In this document: positions 46,055 through 55,053 of the stretch, piece by piece
Position numbering within the stretch: position 1 is the stretch's first letter
Layout: each line of letters begins with the position of its first letter
NCBI GenBank assembly: GCA_038046785.1
Contig: JBBSVM010000003.1
Coordinates: 62,001 to 126,000, forward strand
Length of the DNA stretch: 64,000 nt
DNA from: JAHFTW01 sp038046785
GTDB taxonomy: Archaea > Thermoplasmatota > E2 > JACPAO01 > JAHFTW01
Reading direction: 5' to 3'
Position numbers and translations under genes: made by a program
The notes under the pieces: model-generated
The model's input: the letters and a program-made list of their open reading frames with translations, nothing else
Database searches by the model: none
What the model was told of the DNA's origin: nothing

Positions 46055-48325
46055 ATGGACCGCTCTGTCCTTGCGCCCCTCACCCGCCCCCGCCGCATCG
46101 CCGCGAGCCTTGTGGTCTTCCTGGCCCTGGGTGGGTTCGCCGGCGTCGTCGTAGGGGCGGCCGGCGCGAACGACCAGACGCCGCTCGACGGCGTCCCGCT
46201 CGCCTCGTTCCATCTTGCCGATCCGATGGCGGGCGACAAAGGCGTGTACGAGGTCCGCCCCGCCCCCGGCAAGAGCCTGGAACAGGCTTTGGACCGTACC
46301 TTCGACCGCCGCCTCGCCTTCCACTGGCTGGAGGACCAAGTGTTGCGCAACGAGACCGGAACGGCGCAGTGGGCCAACCTCGTACGCATGAACGAGACCT
46401 CGGTGGCGACGGGCGAACTGGACTACCGCGACAACGTGGTGGCGCTGCTGCCCGGATCCTTGGGCTCCTTCGCGGTCCTCCACGCGGACGCCCGGCCACC
46501 GGAGCAGGAAGACGGGACCACTACCTACGTCGTCCAGTCGCAACTCAGCTTCGTGGCGTGGGAGCGGGCGCTGCCTTGCGCGTTCCGCAACGCGTTCCAG
46601 GGCCAGGTGATCCAAGTCCCGAGCGCCGACTTGCCGACGCAGCCAACCTGCGCCCAAGGTCCTGGCCTTCGCAACGATGTCGAACGCGTGCTGGTCGCCT
46701 CAGAGGCGGCCGCGAGCAACGGGACCGCCTTCCTGCGCGCCCGGGTGATGGACCGTGGGGTCGGGCTCTTCGGGTCGCTGCCCGTCCTCGACCTGCTCTT
46801 CCGGGACGACATCCCATACCCCTTGCAGATCCATGAGGACGGCGAGCCGTTCCTCTACGTCCTCACCTCGTTCGAGCGAGGCTCCACACCGGTGCGCCAC
46901 CAGCCCGAACATGTGGCGGGGCCGCCCCCGCCGCTCGCGTTCGCTCCCGCCCAGCCGTGGGGCCCCGACGACACCGGGGTCGAACACCCATTCCCGGCCA
47001 ACGTGGCGTACGTCCAGGCGCGCGACGACACAACGTTCGACGACATGCGCTTGTTCCTCGCCAGCCATCCCGACGCCTACGTCGCGCGGATGCACTACGG
47101 CAACCTCTACTCGGACGGACGGGACGGCGAATGGCAATACTGGTCGTTCTACCTCACCGATGGTGTGGAGACCGTTGATGTCCATGTTCGTCGCATCGAG
47201 AAGGCTCCCGACGACCGTGCCTCCGCCTTGGCGCCGGTCTTCGACCTGCTCGGCTCGACCGCCCCCTCCACCTTCGAGTACGACTACTCGGCGAGCGAAG
47301 TCGAGGATGCCCGGGACAAGTACCCGCTTCCCAACGCCCTCCCCGAACTGCCAACCGTCGCGTCGATGCTGCGCCAGTGGCAAGGGTACGCCTCGATGAG
47401 CTTCGCAGACAAGCCGGCCAATGACTGGTCCATCTACATCGAATGCGCCCGGCACACCGATTCCGACGAACCGGACTGCACGCAAGCCGACATCCACGTC
47501 TCGGCCGGACACGCCTGGTACACACGCCACTATCCAGACTCGGTCCAGGGCACGGCCGGCGAGCCCATCGACGGCTACGTCTCCAGCACCCTGACCTGGG
47601 TCTCCGTCGTGGGACGGGACGACCTGACCTTTGCGCACCCCTACTACTACAGCGACCAGCGCGTGGACTGGCGTGAGCCGGGACAGCCGCCCCCGGTGGA
47701 GTCCTCGCCCAGTTTCGCAGGCCCGGGACGGTCCAGCCTGGTCCCCCTTTCCGTCGGCTCGCTCTGGGTCTTCCCCTCCGCCGCCGAGTCCGCCGCCATC
47801 AGCGTCGGTGCCCTTCTTGCCGCCGTCGCCTACTGGCTTTGGCCCACCATCAAGATGGGGGCCATCGGCCTCTTCAGTCGCGTCCAGAAGGACCGCCTGC
47901 TGGACCATCCCTTCCGCCAGCAGCTCGCGCAGCGCATCGAAGCCGAACCCGGCATCCACCACAACGCCCTCGTGCGTGAGCTTGGCCGCGGCAACGGCGC
48001 CACAGAGCACCACCTTGACAAACTGGTGGAAGGCCGCCTCATCCTGCGCCACCGCGGCACCGGCTTCACCTGCTATTTTCCGCTCGGCACCGACCGCCGC
48101 GCCATGGCTGCGGCACCCGCGGCCAAGGCGGATGGAGCGCGCCGCATCCTGCAGGCGCTCCAGACCGGTCCGTCGGGCGTGCGCGCCATCGCTCAGGCAA
48201 CCGGCCTTGCCCCGAGCACGGTCAGCCACCACCTCGAGCGGCTGCGGCAGGTCGGGCTTGTCACGGGGGACGGGCGCTCCGGCTACTCTGCTGCCTCGCC
48301 GACGGGCGCCAGAGCGGCGGCCTAA
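46055..48325 (+). CDS. Membrane-anchored sensor with two C-terminal winged helices
   Basis: 756 residues from the ATG at 46055, about 27 bp after the TATA box. An N-terminal signal or membrane helix (residues 15-37) precedes about 530 residues of extracellular domain with GVEHPFPANVAYVQARDD as a landmark. A membrane span lies near 580-600 (AAISVGALLAAVAYWLWP), then GLFSRVQKDRLLDHPFRQ leads into two winged helices (HHNALVRELGRGNGATEHHLDKLV and GVRAIAQATGLAPSTVSHHLERL, about 625-745). It would read an outside signal and bind DNA directly. The gene at 51901 has the same plan. Confidence 0.85.
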   Translation: MDRSVLAPLTRPRRIAASLVVFLALGGFAGVVVGAAGANDQTPLDGVPLASFHLADPMAGDKGVYEVRPAPGKSLEQALDRTFDRRLAFHWLEDQVLRNETGTAQWANLVRMNETSVATGELDYRDNVVALLPGSLGSFAVLHADARPPEQEDGTTTYVVQSQLSFVAWERALPCAFRNAFQGQVIQVPSADLPTQPTCAQGPGLRNDVERVLVASEAAASNGTAFLRARVMDRGVGLFGSLPVLDLLFRDDIPYPLQIHEDGEPFLYVLTSFERGSTPVRHQPEHVAGPPPPLAFAPAQPWGPDDTGVEHPFPANVAYVQARDDTTFDDMRLFLASHPDAYVARMHYGNLYSDGRDGEWQYWSFYLTDGVETVDVHVRRIEKAPDDRASALAPVFDLLGSTAPSTFEYDYSASEVEDARDKYPLPNALPELPTVASMLRQWQGYASMSFADKPANDWSIYIECARHTDSDEPDCTQADIHVSAGHAWYTRHYPDSVQGTAGEPIDGYVSSTLTWVSVVGRDDLTFAHPYYYSDQRVDWREPGQPPPVESSPSFAGPGRSSLVPLSVGSLWVFPSAAESAAISVGALLAAVAYWLWPTIKMGAIGLFSRVQKDRLLDHPFRQQLAQRIEAEPGIHHNALVRELGRGNGATEHHLDKLVEGRLILRHRGTGFTCYFPLGTDRRAMAAAPAAKADGARRILQALQTGPSGVRAIAQATGLAPSTVSHHLERLRQVGLVTGDGRSGYSAASPTGARAAA

Positions 48326-48403
48326 ACGGAAGGCAGGGACGCGGCGAACATTTGACCTGGGCCAAGTTGTTCTTCGGGGGCCAACGCAGAGACCAACGGC
48401 AAG

Positions 48404-49444
48404 TTGACTCCAAGCTTTCAAGAAGCACGCCCACCTTGTTCGGATGTGCTCTCGGCGCGCCGTTTTCGGTTGGCTTTGCTCGCCTCACTGGCGCTGGTTG
48501 GCCTCCTGCTGACGTGGATTGCCACGAACTTCGGCGGCCTTCAGGCGACCTTGTGGGCCGTGGACGGCGCCAACCTCCTGGCCCCCCTGCTTGCTGCAAT
48601 CTTCTGCCTGACGCGGAGCATGCGCGAACAGGGCCGGAGCGCCGTGGGCTGGCAGGCACTCGGCTTCGGCTGCCTTGCCTGGGCGCTGGGAGAGTCCTAC
48701 ATCGCGTACCACGAGCTCTGGGTGGAGCGCGGCCTGCCGATTCCCGAGCGCACGATTCCCTTCCCCTCCATCGCAGACGCTGGTTTCCTGGCCTTCATCC
48801 CGCTCGCCATTCTGGGCGTCCTCCTCATCCCAAGGGGCATTTTCCGAAGCTCACTGCGCATCGACGCGGCCCTCGACGCCGCCGTGATTGGCTTGGCGGT
48901 CCTTTCCATCGTGTGGTGGCTCGGCCTCGATGCCATCACGCTCGCATCCGACCTCTCCCTCTTCGAATCCGTCCTTCTCCTGGCCTATCCTTGGGGCGAT
49001 GTCCTCTTGGTCTCGGCGGCCCTTGCGATCTGGACCTACATCGGAGCCGGAGAACGGACCTCCGTCGCTTTCGTCGTGGTCGGCGTCCTGCTGTTCGCCG
49101 TCGCTGACATCGGCTATGCCGTGCTCATCCCCGCCCACTATCCCGGAATCCACTGGGTGACTGCGCTCTGGCCCGCCGGTTTCCTCGCCATCGCGCTCGG
49201 CGCCGCACGGCCACCGCTTGACCCCGTGCGCTTCGAGAGCGATTCCATCCCGGGTCGCTTCGTGCTTCCCCTGTTCTGCGCGACGGCGGGAGTCCTTCTG
49301 CTTACGCGGGCCGTCCAAGGCAAACTGGATTTTGTGCACGCCGCGATGGGTCTCCTCCTTGCCGCCGGCCTCGTGCTGCGGGTGGCGCGACGTTCGGCCG
49401 AGCGCCGCCGTGTGCGTCGGCTGCGCGATGCCAACGAAACGTGA
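48404..49444 (+). CDS. Multi-pass membrane protein of unknown function
   Basis: 346 residues from a TTG at 48404; the GTG at 48446 is an equally good start and neither has a clear TATA box. About nine hydrophobic segments, with LAWALGESYIAYHELWVERG and FPSIADAGFLAFIPLAILG between them, and a C-terminal Arg-rich helix that ends without a signalling domain. It resembles the membrane sensor parts of bacterial GGDEF or kinase proteins but stands alone. Its stop is one base from the end of the convergent gene. Confidence 0.65.
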   Translation: MTPSFQEARPPCSDVLSARRFRLALLASLALVGLLLTWIATNFGGLQATLWAVDGANLLAPLLAAIFCLTRSMREQGRSAVGWQALGFGCLAWALGESYIAYHELWVERGLPIPERTIPFPSIADAGFLAFIPLAILGVLLIPRGIFRSSLRIDAALDAAVIGLAVLSIVWWLGLDAITLASDLSLFESVLLLAYPWGDVLLVSAALAIWTYIGAGERTSVAFVVVGVLLFAVADIGYAVLIPAHYPGIHWVTALWPAGFLAIALGAARPPLDPVRFESDSIPGRFVLPLFCATAGVLLLTRAVQGKLDFVHAAMGLLLAAGLVLRVARRSAERRRVRRLRDANET

Positions 49445-49445
49445 C

Positions 49446-50282
49446 TCAGGCGTCCGGCTGCGGCCGCTTGAGGGCGTAGATGAGCGCCACGGTGACCGCG
49501 ATGAGAACCTGCACGACGCCACCATAGATGGCGACGGGTCCGAACGGGAAGACGTCGCCCGGGTAGTCGGCGAGCGCCTGTTGCACGAGGAACGCTCCAC
49601 CCATGAGGATGGCGAGGCCGACCGGGGCCATCACGACGACGAAACCGGGGCGGCGGGCGCCCAGGATGCGCGTCAGGAGAAGCAACGCCATGCCCGCAAG
49701 CAGAATCGCCTCACCCAAGCGCGCCCCGTCCATCTCCACGCCGGGGCTGATTTGGGTGAAGTAGGGTGCGAAACTGAATGCGCCGGCGCCGTCGCGCTGG
49801 AGAACAAAATGGCCGTTGGCGAGATCCAAGGTTGCGGCTTGAGCCTGCTGCGCGTTGGTGGGTGCATCGAAGGTGCCGGCAAACGGCAGGAGCGTCGCAG
49901 TAAGGAAGGTCGTGATGGCGCCAATCATCAGACGCTTGCCGAGCTTGCCGTACCGCTTCTTGGCGAAGAAGCGGCGCGAGGCCCGGCTGCCCTCCTCGCC
50001 TGGCTCGTCCTTGGAACTCGGCTGCGTCGCGGCCTTGGCCTCAGCTTTGCGCCGCTTGCGCGCCTCAGCCGCCTCGAAGCGGGCCACCCGCTTCGCCTCG
50101 CGCTTCGTTCCCGCCTCCGTCAATCCCTCGTCGCGCACGGGGGATTCTGGAGTCGGGCTCGCATCCACGGGCGCACGCGCCGCGGCGGATGGACTTGGCG
50201 CGTAGGCGCAAGAGGGGCAGGTGGGCGTCCCTTCCGGCTTGGCAAAGACGTGGTCGCAGCGGGGGCAGCGCAGGCGCGGCAT
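49446..50282 (-). CDS. Zinc-ribbon membrane protein
   Basis: 278 residues from the ATG at 50282. MPRLRCPRCDHVF and PTCPSCAYAP make a zinc ribbon in the first 26 residues. A Pro/Ser and then Arg/Lys/Ala-rich stretch follows to about 110, then four hydrophobic segments with an extracytoplasmic loop of about 60 residues after the first. The layout (zinc ribbon, charged linker, membrane module) is common in archaeal proteins of unknown role. Leaderless start from the shared TATA box at 50304. Confidence 0.7.
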   Translation of the reverse strand: MPRLRCPRCDHVFAKPEGTPTCPSCAYAPSPSAAARAPVDASPTPESPVRDEGLTEAGTKREAKRVARFEAAEARKRRKAEAKAATQPSSKDEPGEEGSRASRRFFAKKRYGKLGKRLMIGAITTFLTATLLPFAGTFDAPTNAQQAQAATLDLANGHFVLQRDGAGAFSFAPYFTQISPGVEMDGARLGEAILLAGMALLLLTRILGARRPGFVVVMAPVGLAILMGGAFLVQQALADYPGDVFPFGPVAIYGGVVQVLIAVTVALIYALKRPQPDA

Positions 50283-50302
50283 CGAAGGGGCAAACGGGTG
50301 GT

Positions 50303-50312
50303 GGTTTAAGGG
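50303..50312. promoter_or_regulatory. Bidirectional TATA box between the zinc-ribbon protein and fumC
   Basis: GGTTTAAGG on plus, CCTTAAACC on minus, centred 26 bp before the minus ATG at 50282 and about 52 bp before the fumarase ATG at 50360. Confidence 0.6.
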
Positions 50313-50359
50313 CTGGCGGGCGGGCGGTCCTTTTTTCCGCCCGGCGCCCTGCGCGCTCC

Positions 50360-51817
50360 ATGGCAAAGGCGCGGCAGGGTGGGGCTGAACAGGGATCCGA
50401 CTTCGAGAAAGGGCAGGGCCCTGCCACGCGCACCGAGCGCGACTCGATGGGACCCATGGAGGTCCCCATCGACGCCAAATGGGGCGCTTCGACGCAGCGC
50501 GCCGTCCTCAACTTCCCCGTCTCGGGCGCGGCGCTGCCGCCGGAGTTCCTGCGCAGCCTCGGCCTGGTCAAGTGGGCCTGTGCCCTCGCCAACAAGCAGC
50601 TCGGCGTGCTCAAGCCTGACGTTGCCGACGCCGTCGCCGACGCGGCACTTTCCATCTACCAGGGCGAGCACCTGGACGAGTTCCCGGTCGATGTGTTCCA
50701 GACCGGCTCCGGAACCTCGAGCAACATCAACGCGAACGAGGTCATCGCGCACCTCGCGACGCAGAGCCTCGGCCTCGACGTCCACCCCAACGACCACGTC
50801 AACTTCGGCCAGTCGAGCAACGACGTCATCCCGACCACGATGCATGTCGCCGCCGTTCTCCAGATTGAATTGGAATTGGTGCCCGCCCTTGAGCACCTGC
50901 ACGCCTGCCTCGCCGCGAAGGCGACCGAGTTCGACGGCGTCGTCAAAGTTGGCCGCACCCACTTGCAAGACGCCGTCCCCATCCGGCTCGGCCAAGAGTT
51001 CGGCGGCTACGCGCGCCAAATCGAGCTCGGCATCGCCCGCGTCCAGGCGACCATCCCCGGCCTGCTGGAGCTGGCGCAGGGTGGCACGGCGCTTGGCACT
51101 GGCCTCAACGCCCACCCCAAGTTCGGCGCCGCCGTCGCTGCGAAACTCGAAGAGGCGACCGGCTTCAAGTTCCGCGAGGCGGTCAACCATTTCGAGGCGC
51201 AGGCCAGCCGGGACGCTTACGTCTTCGCTGCCGGCGCCCTCGACACCGTCGCGGCGAGCCTGATGAAAATCGCCAACGACGTCCGCCTCATGGCATCCGG
51301 CCCGGACTGCGGCCTGGGCGAACTTCTGCTGCCCGCCATCCAGCCCGGCTCCAGCATCATGCCGGGCAAAGTCAACCCGGTCATCTGCGAGGCGGTCACC
51401 ATGGTGGGCGCCCACGTGCAGGGCAACAACCTCGCTGTGCGCACGGGCGGCCAGTGGGGTCAGCTCGACCTCAACGTCATGCTCCCGATGATGGCGCACA
51501 ACCTCCTCGAATCCATCCGCCTGCTCGCTTCGGTGAGCCGCGTCTTCGTGGACCACTGCCTCGCCGACACGAAGGCGAACGTGGAGCGCGCCACCGGCAA
51601 CGTCGAGCGCTCGGTGTCGATGGCGACCGCGCTCAACCCGCTCATTGGCTACGACAAAGCGGCCAAAATTGCCAAGGCGAGCCAGGCGGAGCGCAAGACG
51701 GTGCGCGAGATTGCCTATCGCGACTCAGGATTGACGAAAGCGCAGGTGGACCAGGCGCTCGACCCCAAGGCGCAAACCATCCCCGATGAGAAGCGCGTTG
51801 CGAGCGGTGGCGGATAA
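50360..51817 (+). CDS. fumC: Fumarate hydratase, class II
   Basis: 485 residues from the ATG at 50360; the first 25 are a non-conserved extension ahead of TERDSMGPMEVP. FQTGSGTSSNINANEV, NFGQSSNDVIPTTMH, GRTHLQDAVPIRLGQEF and the signature GSSIMPGKVNP are all present, so fumarase rather than aspartase is likely. It converts fumarate and malate. The C-terminus ends Arg-Val-Ala-Ser-Gly-Gly-Gly-stop, and the same codons with synonymous changes reappear at 54104-54127. Confidence 0.93.
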   Translation: MAKARQGGAEQGSDFEKGQGPATRTERDSMGPMEVPIDAKWGASTQRAVLNFPVSGAALPPEFLRSLGLVKWACALANKQLGVLKPDVADAVADAALSIYQGEHLDEFPVDVFQTGSGTSSNINANEVIAHLATQSLGLDVHPNDHVNFGQSSNDVIPTTMHVAAVLQIELELVPALEHLHACLAAKATEFDGVVKVGRTHLQDAVPIRLGQEFGGYARQIELGIARVQATIPGLLELAQGGTALGTGLNAHPKFGAAVAAKLEEATGFKFREAVNHFEAQASRDAYVFAAGALDTVAASLMKIANDVRLMASGPDCGLGELLLPAIQPGSSIMPGKVNPVICEAVTMVGAHVQGNNLAVRTGGQWGQLDLNVMLPMMAHNLLESIRLLASVSRVFVDHCLADTKANVERATGNVERSVSMATALNPLIGYDKAAKIAKASQAERKTVREIAYRDSGLTKAQVDQALDPKAQTIPDEKRVASGGG

Positions 51818-51864
51818 CCTGGGACGAATGCCCCAATACGGGAAAACCTTGGGAGGAATGCCCC
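51817..51864 (+). repeat. Direct repeat in the promoter of the second wHTH gene
   Basis: AACCTGGGACGAATGCCCC (51816-51834) and AACCTTGGGAGGAATGCCCC (51845-51864) stand 30 bp apart, about three helical turns, just upstream of the TATA box CCTATATGCC (51871-51880). The CGAATGCCCC part matches the palindrome half-site CGAACACCCC at 46009-46018. Confidence 0.6.
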
Positions 51865-51870
51865 TCTCTT

Positions 51871-51880
51871 CCTATATGCC
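51871..51880 (+). promoter_or_regulatory. TATA box of the second wHTH sensor
   Basis: CCTATATGCC, centred 26 bp before the ATG at 51901. Confidence 0.6.
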
Positions 51881-51900
51881 CTGAATGTTGCCTGGGCAGC

Positions 51901-54018
51901 ATGCGCGTCTCCTGGCCGCCTCGGCGGCGACTCGTTGCTTCCCTCTTTCTTGCCTTTGGATTGACAGTTGTCTCGTTGGCTGCCGCATCGGGGGGACAAG
52001 ACGATGCCGAGCCGTTGCCAAGCCGCATCCAACTTCCGCTGCCCAATGGCGGCGACAGCGCCCGCTACGAGGAGCGTCTCGACGGTGAATCAACCGGCTT
52101 CTTTACCCAGAACTGGGGCGAAGAGGTGCCCCTCGCCGACGGCCAGGGCGTTTGGCACCGCACCCACCATGTTTCCTCGCGCTCCGAGACCGAAGCAGAG
52201 ACGGACGGCTCGCTGGCGTCGAAGCTCTCCCTTGCCGTTGCCCGACTCGTCAGTGATGCTCACTGGCTGGATGGGGAGACGTTGGAGATTCTGGCGGAGT
52301 CCACCGGAGGCGGCGGGCAGGCGTCGTCCAGCTCCAGCGCGCTTCCACTTGTTGGATCGAGTGAAAGCCAGAGCAGCGTGACCATCCGGTACGATTTTGA
52401 CGCACAGCATTCCTGCTTCCTGCTTCCGAAGCTCTGGGCCGGCATCGACCTGGAGGAAGCCGTTCAAATCATTGATTGCGGGAACGAGGAGCAGCTGCTT
52501 CGCGCCGTTGCCTGGGAGGATGTGCGCGGGGTGCGGGCGCTTCGCTTGGACCTTGAAACACCCGGCGGGGACCGAGCGCCGCGCTCCTTCTGGGTCCATC
52601 CCGACTTGCCCTTCTATGTCAAAACGGCAAGGACGAGCGACGGGGAACTCAAAGAGACCGTGCTCGTCGGCGTGGAGCGGGGCGAGAAACCTTGGTTGGA
52701 GAACGCTCCTCTGCCGACGCTGCCTGTCCCGCCCGCCCACCTGGCGAAGCGCGAAGTGTGGGGTCCCTCCGAGGCGGGCATCGAACACCCTTTCCCGCTT
52801 TCCTCCGCCTGGGTTGTGGCACGCGATCACGCGACCTACGACGGTTTGCGCACCTTCCTTGGGGAGCACCCGGAGGCGCGTGTCTGCCGCGCCAACTACG
52901 ACCAACGAACCGAAGGGGAACGGGTGAGCCGTTCCTGGATGTTCCTTGTCGTCGCAGAGAACGGGGATTCCATCCACCTGATTGCCCAACGCACCGTTGC
53001 GCCCGTTGGCTACGATGCCTTCGCATTGCTTGGCCTGGACGCACCCACTCCCGAGCAGGCAATGGATGACGTCGTCGAGCTGGATGCGTTCGCCGCAGAG
53101 AGCTGCCCGCGACCCTCAGAGATGGCATCGCAGCTGCCCAGCGTGGCAAGCGGCTGGGCGTCCTGGAAAGCGTTCACGCGCAACACAGAGGACCCCAACA
53201 GCTGGTCCTTCAACATCGACCGCGACAGCGGATTCTATCTGACCGTCGGGCAGACCGGATTCTCCCGGCCGGCCGAGAGCCCGCTGCGACCCTCCAACAC
53301 GCAAGGCACTTTCCAGTCCCAGCACCTGACGTTCGATGCGTCGGGGCAAATCTCCAGCTTCGGCATCGAAGAGGGGGTTTTCGCCTCATCCACCGGGGGG
53401 TTCCAGGCCGCCGTCGTCAGCGAACAGGAGACCCCGCCCGTCCTCGCCCTCGCCGGTTTGAGCCTGCCCTCGGCCCCCGCGGCGGCTGGATTTGGCCTGC
53501 TCTCGCTTCTGGTCGCCTTGGGCTACTACCTGCTTCCGGTCCTGAAAGGGGGCGCCGTTGGCCTCTTCAGCCGCGTGCAGGAAAGCGCCCTGTTGGAGCA
53601 CCCGGCGCGGCGGCGAATCGTCGATGCCGTCCACGCGCAGCCCGGCATTCACTTCCAGGAATTGGTGCGAGCCCTCGGCTCCGGCCAAGGCGCAACAGAA
53701 CACCATGTCCGGAAACTCGTGGCGGCGGGCCTGCTCGTGCGCAAAGCCGGACCTGGATTCACTTGCTACTTCGCACCCGGCCAGCGCGACCTTCACGCGG
53801 CGGCTCCAGCGCTCAAAGCTCCAGCAGCGCGCCGCCTTCTCGAAGCCGTGCGGGAAACCCCTGGCCTGTACGGAACTCAGGCTGCACTGCATCTCGGACT
53901 GGATGCTTCCACGGTCAGCTACCACGCCAAGCGCCTGGAAGATGCGGGGCTCATCTCGATGGAGAAGCAAGGTCGATTGGTTCTCTTGCGACCGACGCAG
54001 GTCAACGTTCAAGTTTGA
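51901..54018 (+). CDS. Membrane-anchored sensor with two C-terminal winged helices (paralogue)
   Basis: 705 residues, leaderless. Same order as the gene at 46055: N-terminal membrane helix, extracellular domain with GIEHPFPLSSAWVVARD, a membrane span near 520-540 (GFGLLSLLVALGYYLLPV), the linker GLFSRVQESALLEHPARR and two winged helices (IHFQELVRALGSGQGATEHHVRKLV and ALHLGLDASTVSYHAKRL). Cys in the extracellular part (HSCFLLP, IIDCGN, AESCPRP) differ from the paralogue. Likely a one-component membrane transcription factor. It lies between fumC and a possible echo of the fumC 3' end. Confidence 0.85.
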   Translation: MRVSWPPRRRLVASLFLAFGLTVVSLAAASGGQDDAEPLPSRIQLPLPNGGDSARYEERLDGESTGFFTQNWGEEVPLADGQGVWHRTHHVSSRSETEAETDGSLASKLSLAVARLVSDAHWLDGETLEILAESTGGGGQASSSSSALPLVGSSESQSSVTIRYDFDAQHSCFLLPKLWAGIDLEEAVQIIDCGNEEQLLRAVAWEDVRGVRALRLDLETPGGDRAPRSFWVHPDLPFYVKTARTSDGELKETVLVGVERGEKPWLENAPLPTLPVPPAHLAKREVWGPSEAGIEHPFPLSSAWVVARDHATYDGLRTFLGEHPEARVCRANYDQRTEGERVSRSWMFLVVAENGDSIHLIAQRTVAPVGYDAFALLGLDAPTPEQAMDDVVELDAFAAESCPRPSEMASQLPSVASGWASWKAFTRNTEDPNSWSFNIDRDSGFYLTVGQTGFSRPAESPLRPSNTQGTFQSQHLTFDASGQISSFGIEEGVFASSTGGFQAAVVSEQETPPVLALAGLSLPSAPAAAGFGLLSLLVALGYYLLPVLKGGAVGLFSRVQESALLEHPARRRIVDAVHAQPGIHFQELVRALGSGQGATEHHVRKLVAAGLLVRKAGPGFTCYFAPGQRDLHAAAPALKAPAARRLLEAVRETPGLYGTQAALHLGLDASTVSYHAKRLEDAGLISMEKQGRLVLLRPTQVNVQV

Positions 54019-54243
54019 CCGCGTTGCGCAGCTTGCTGAGCACCTGATCCCCCGCCGCCAGTTTACAGCGCACATCGCGTCCCGTAACAGCCGACCAATG
54101 AATCGTGTGGCGAGCGGCGGCGGGTAGTCTTCTTAGGCCTCGGAGGGAACTCCTCGAAAGAGGGCCCTTCCTACGGGGGTTCACTGAAGATAATTCGAAG
54201 GGTCAACCAATCGCTTCATGAACTGAACAGTTTTGTCCATTCT
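54019..54243. other. Intergenic region with possible remnants of fumC and FAH-gene 3' ends
   Basis: No intact gene. The plus strand at 54104-54127 encodes Arg-Val-Ala-Ser-Gly-Gly-Gly-stop, as at the fumC end, with five synonymous changes including the stop. On the minus strand, 54065-54083 is identical over 19 bp to the 3' part of the FAH-family gene (near 56402-56420) and encodes the same Gly-Arg-Asp-Val-Arg-Cys. Both matches are short, so chance is not excluded. Confidence 0.5.
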
Positions 54244-55053
54244 GTGGCGGTTCGTGCGGCGCTTGGCATCACCGTGGTGCTCCTCCTTTCCGGTTGTTCG
54301 TCCTCCCCTGAACCGGTCGCCCTCGCCACCGCCCCGGAGACCGGCTGCATCCGCTTCATCGTGGTGGACGCGGGCATTCGACCGTTGCCGGGCGTCACTC
54401 TGACATTCGTGAACCCGGAGCGCGACGTGACGACCGACGCCGAGGGCCGCGTTGACCTTTGCGATCTGGCGCCCGGTGCCTATTTCGTCGTCGCCAACCG
54501 GACCGGCTATGACATCGCGCAGCGCCTGATTCAGGTCGAGGCCAACGTCCAGCAGACCGTCACCTTCACCCTCGACGCCAACCCCGGCCTCCTGGCGTAC
54601 CACCAGACCCTGCCGTTCCGTGGGTATGCGGAGGTCGCTGCTGGGCTTGCGACGCCCGTGGTGGATCCGCTGCTTGCCCAGGCGGGGTTGGCGGCCTGCA
54701 CCTGCCGCTTCATGGTCACCCCCGACCGCGCCGTCGTCGCCATCACCCTGGAGGCGACCTGGACGGACAGCGTCGCCGACCCCACCGGGCCGACGGAGTA
54801 CCTCTACCGCGTCGTCGCCCAGGGCGTCAACGGGACCGCCTCCGGCCAGATGGCCAATCCGCTTGTGAAGCCCCTCAACCGGCTCGATTTCGCCGACCCG
54901 GCGTTCTCGTTTTCCGATGCGCAGGGGTTCGAGGTCTCCCTGTTTCCCGACGCGGTCTGGCCCGCGGCGGGCCAATCGTTCGACCTCTTCGTCACGCTCT
55001 GGTACGGCACCCCGCCGCCGCCAGGCTGGAGTTTCTTGGGGGGATCTCGATGA
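54244..55053 (+). CDS. Lipoprotein with carboxypeptidase regulatory-like domain
   Basis: 269 residues from the GTG at 54244. The lipobox is LLLSGC. A CarboxypepD_reg-like sandwich (CIRFIVVDAGIRPLPGVTLTF, DAEGRVDLCDLAPGAYFVV) covers residues 34-100. The C-terminal domain contains two Cys (AACTCRF) and ends PPPPGWSFLG, the family end motif shared with the genes at 17853, 56965 and 58618. It overlaps the next lipoprotein gene by 4 bp. Confidence 0.78.
   Translation: MAVRAALGITVVLLLSGCSSSPEPVALATAPETGCIRFIVVDAGIRPLPGVTLTFVNPERDVTTDAEGRVDLCDLAPGAYFVVANRTGYDIAQRLIQVEANVQQTVTFTLDANPGLLAYHQTLPFRGYAEVAAGLATPVVDPLLAQAGLAACTCRFMVTPDRAVVAITLEATWTDSVADPTGPTEYLYRVVAQGVNGTASGQMANPLVKPLNRLDFADPAFSFSDAQGFEVSLFPDAVWPAAGQSFDLFVTLWYGTPPPPGWSFLGGSR

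Noticed and set aside
54019..54060. A possible tRNA, because the plus frame reads Val-Ala-Gln-Leu-Ala-Glu-His, a string often produced by tRNA D-arms.
   Set aside because: No acceptor stem, anticodon arm or T-arm (GGTTC-type) can be folded from the surrounding bases.
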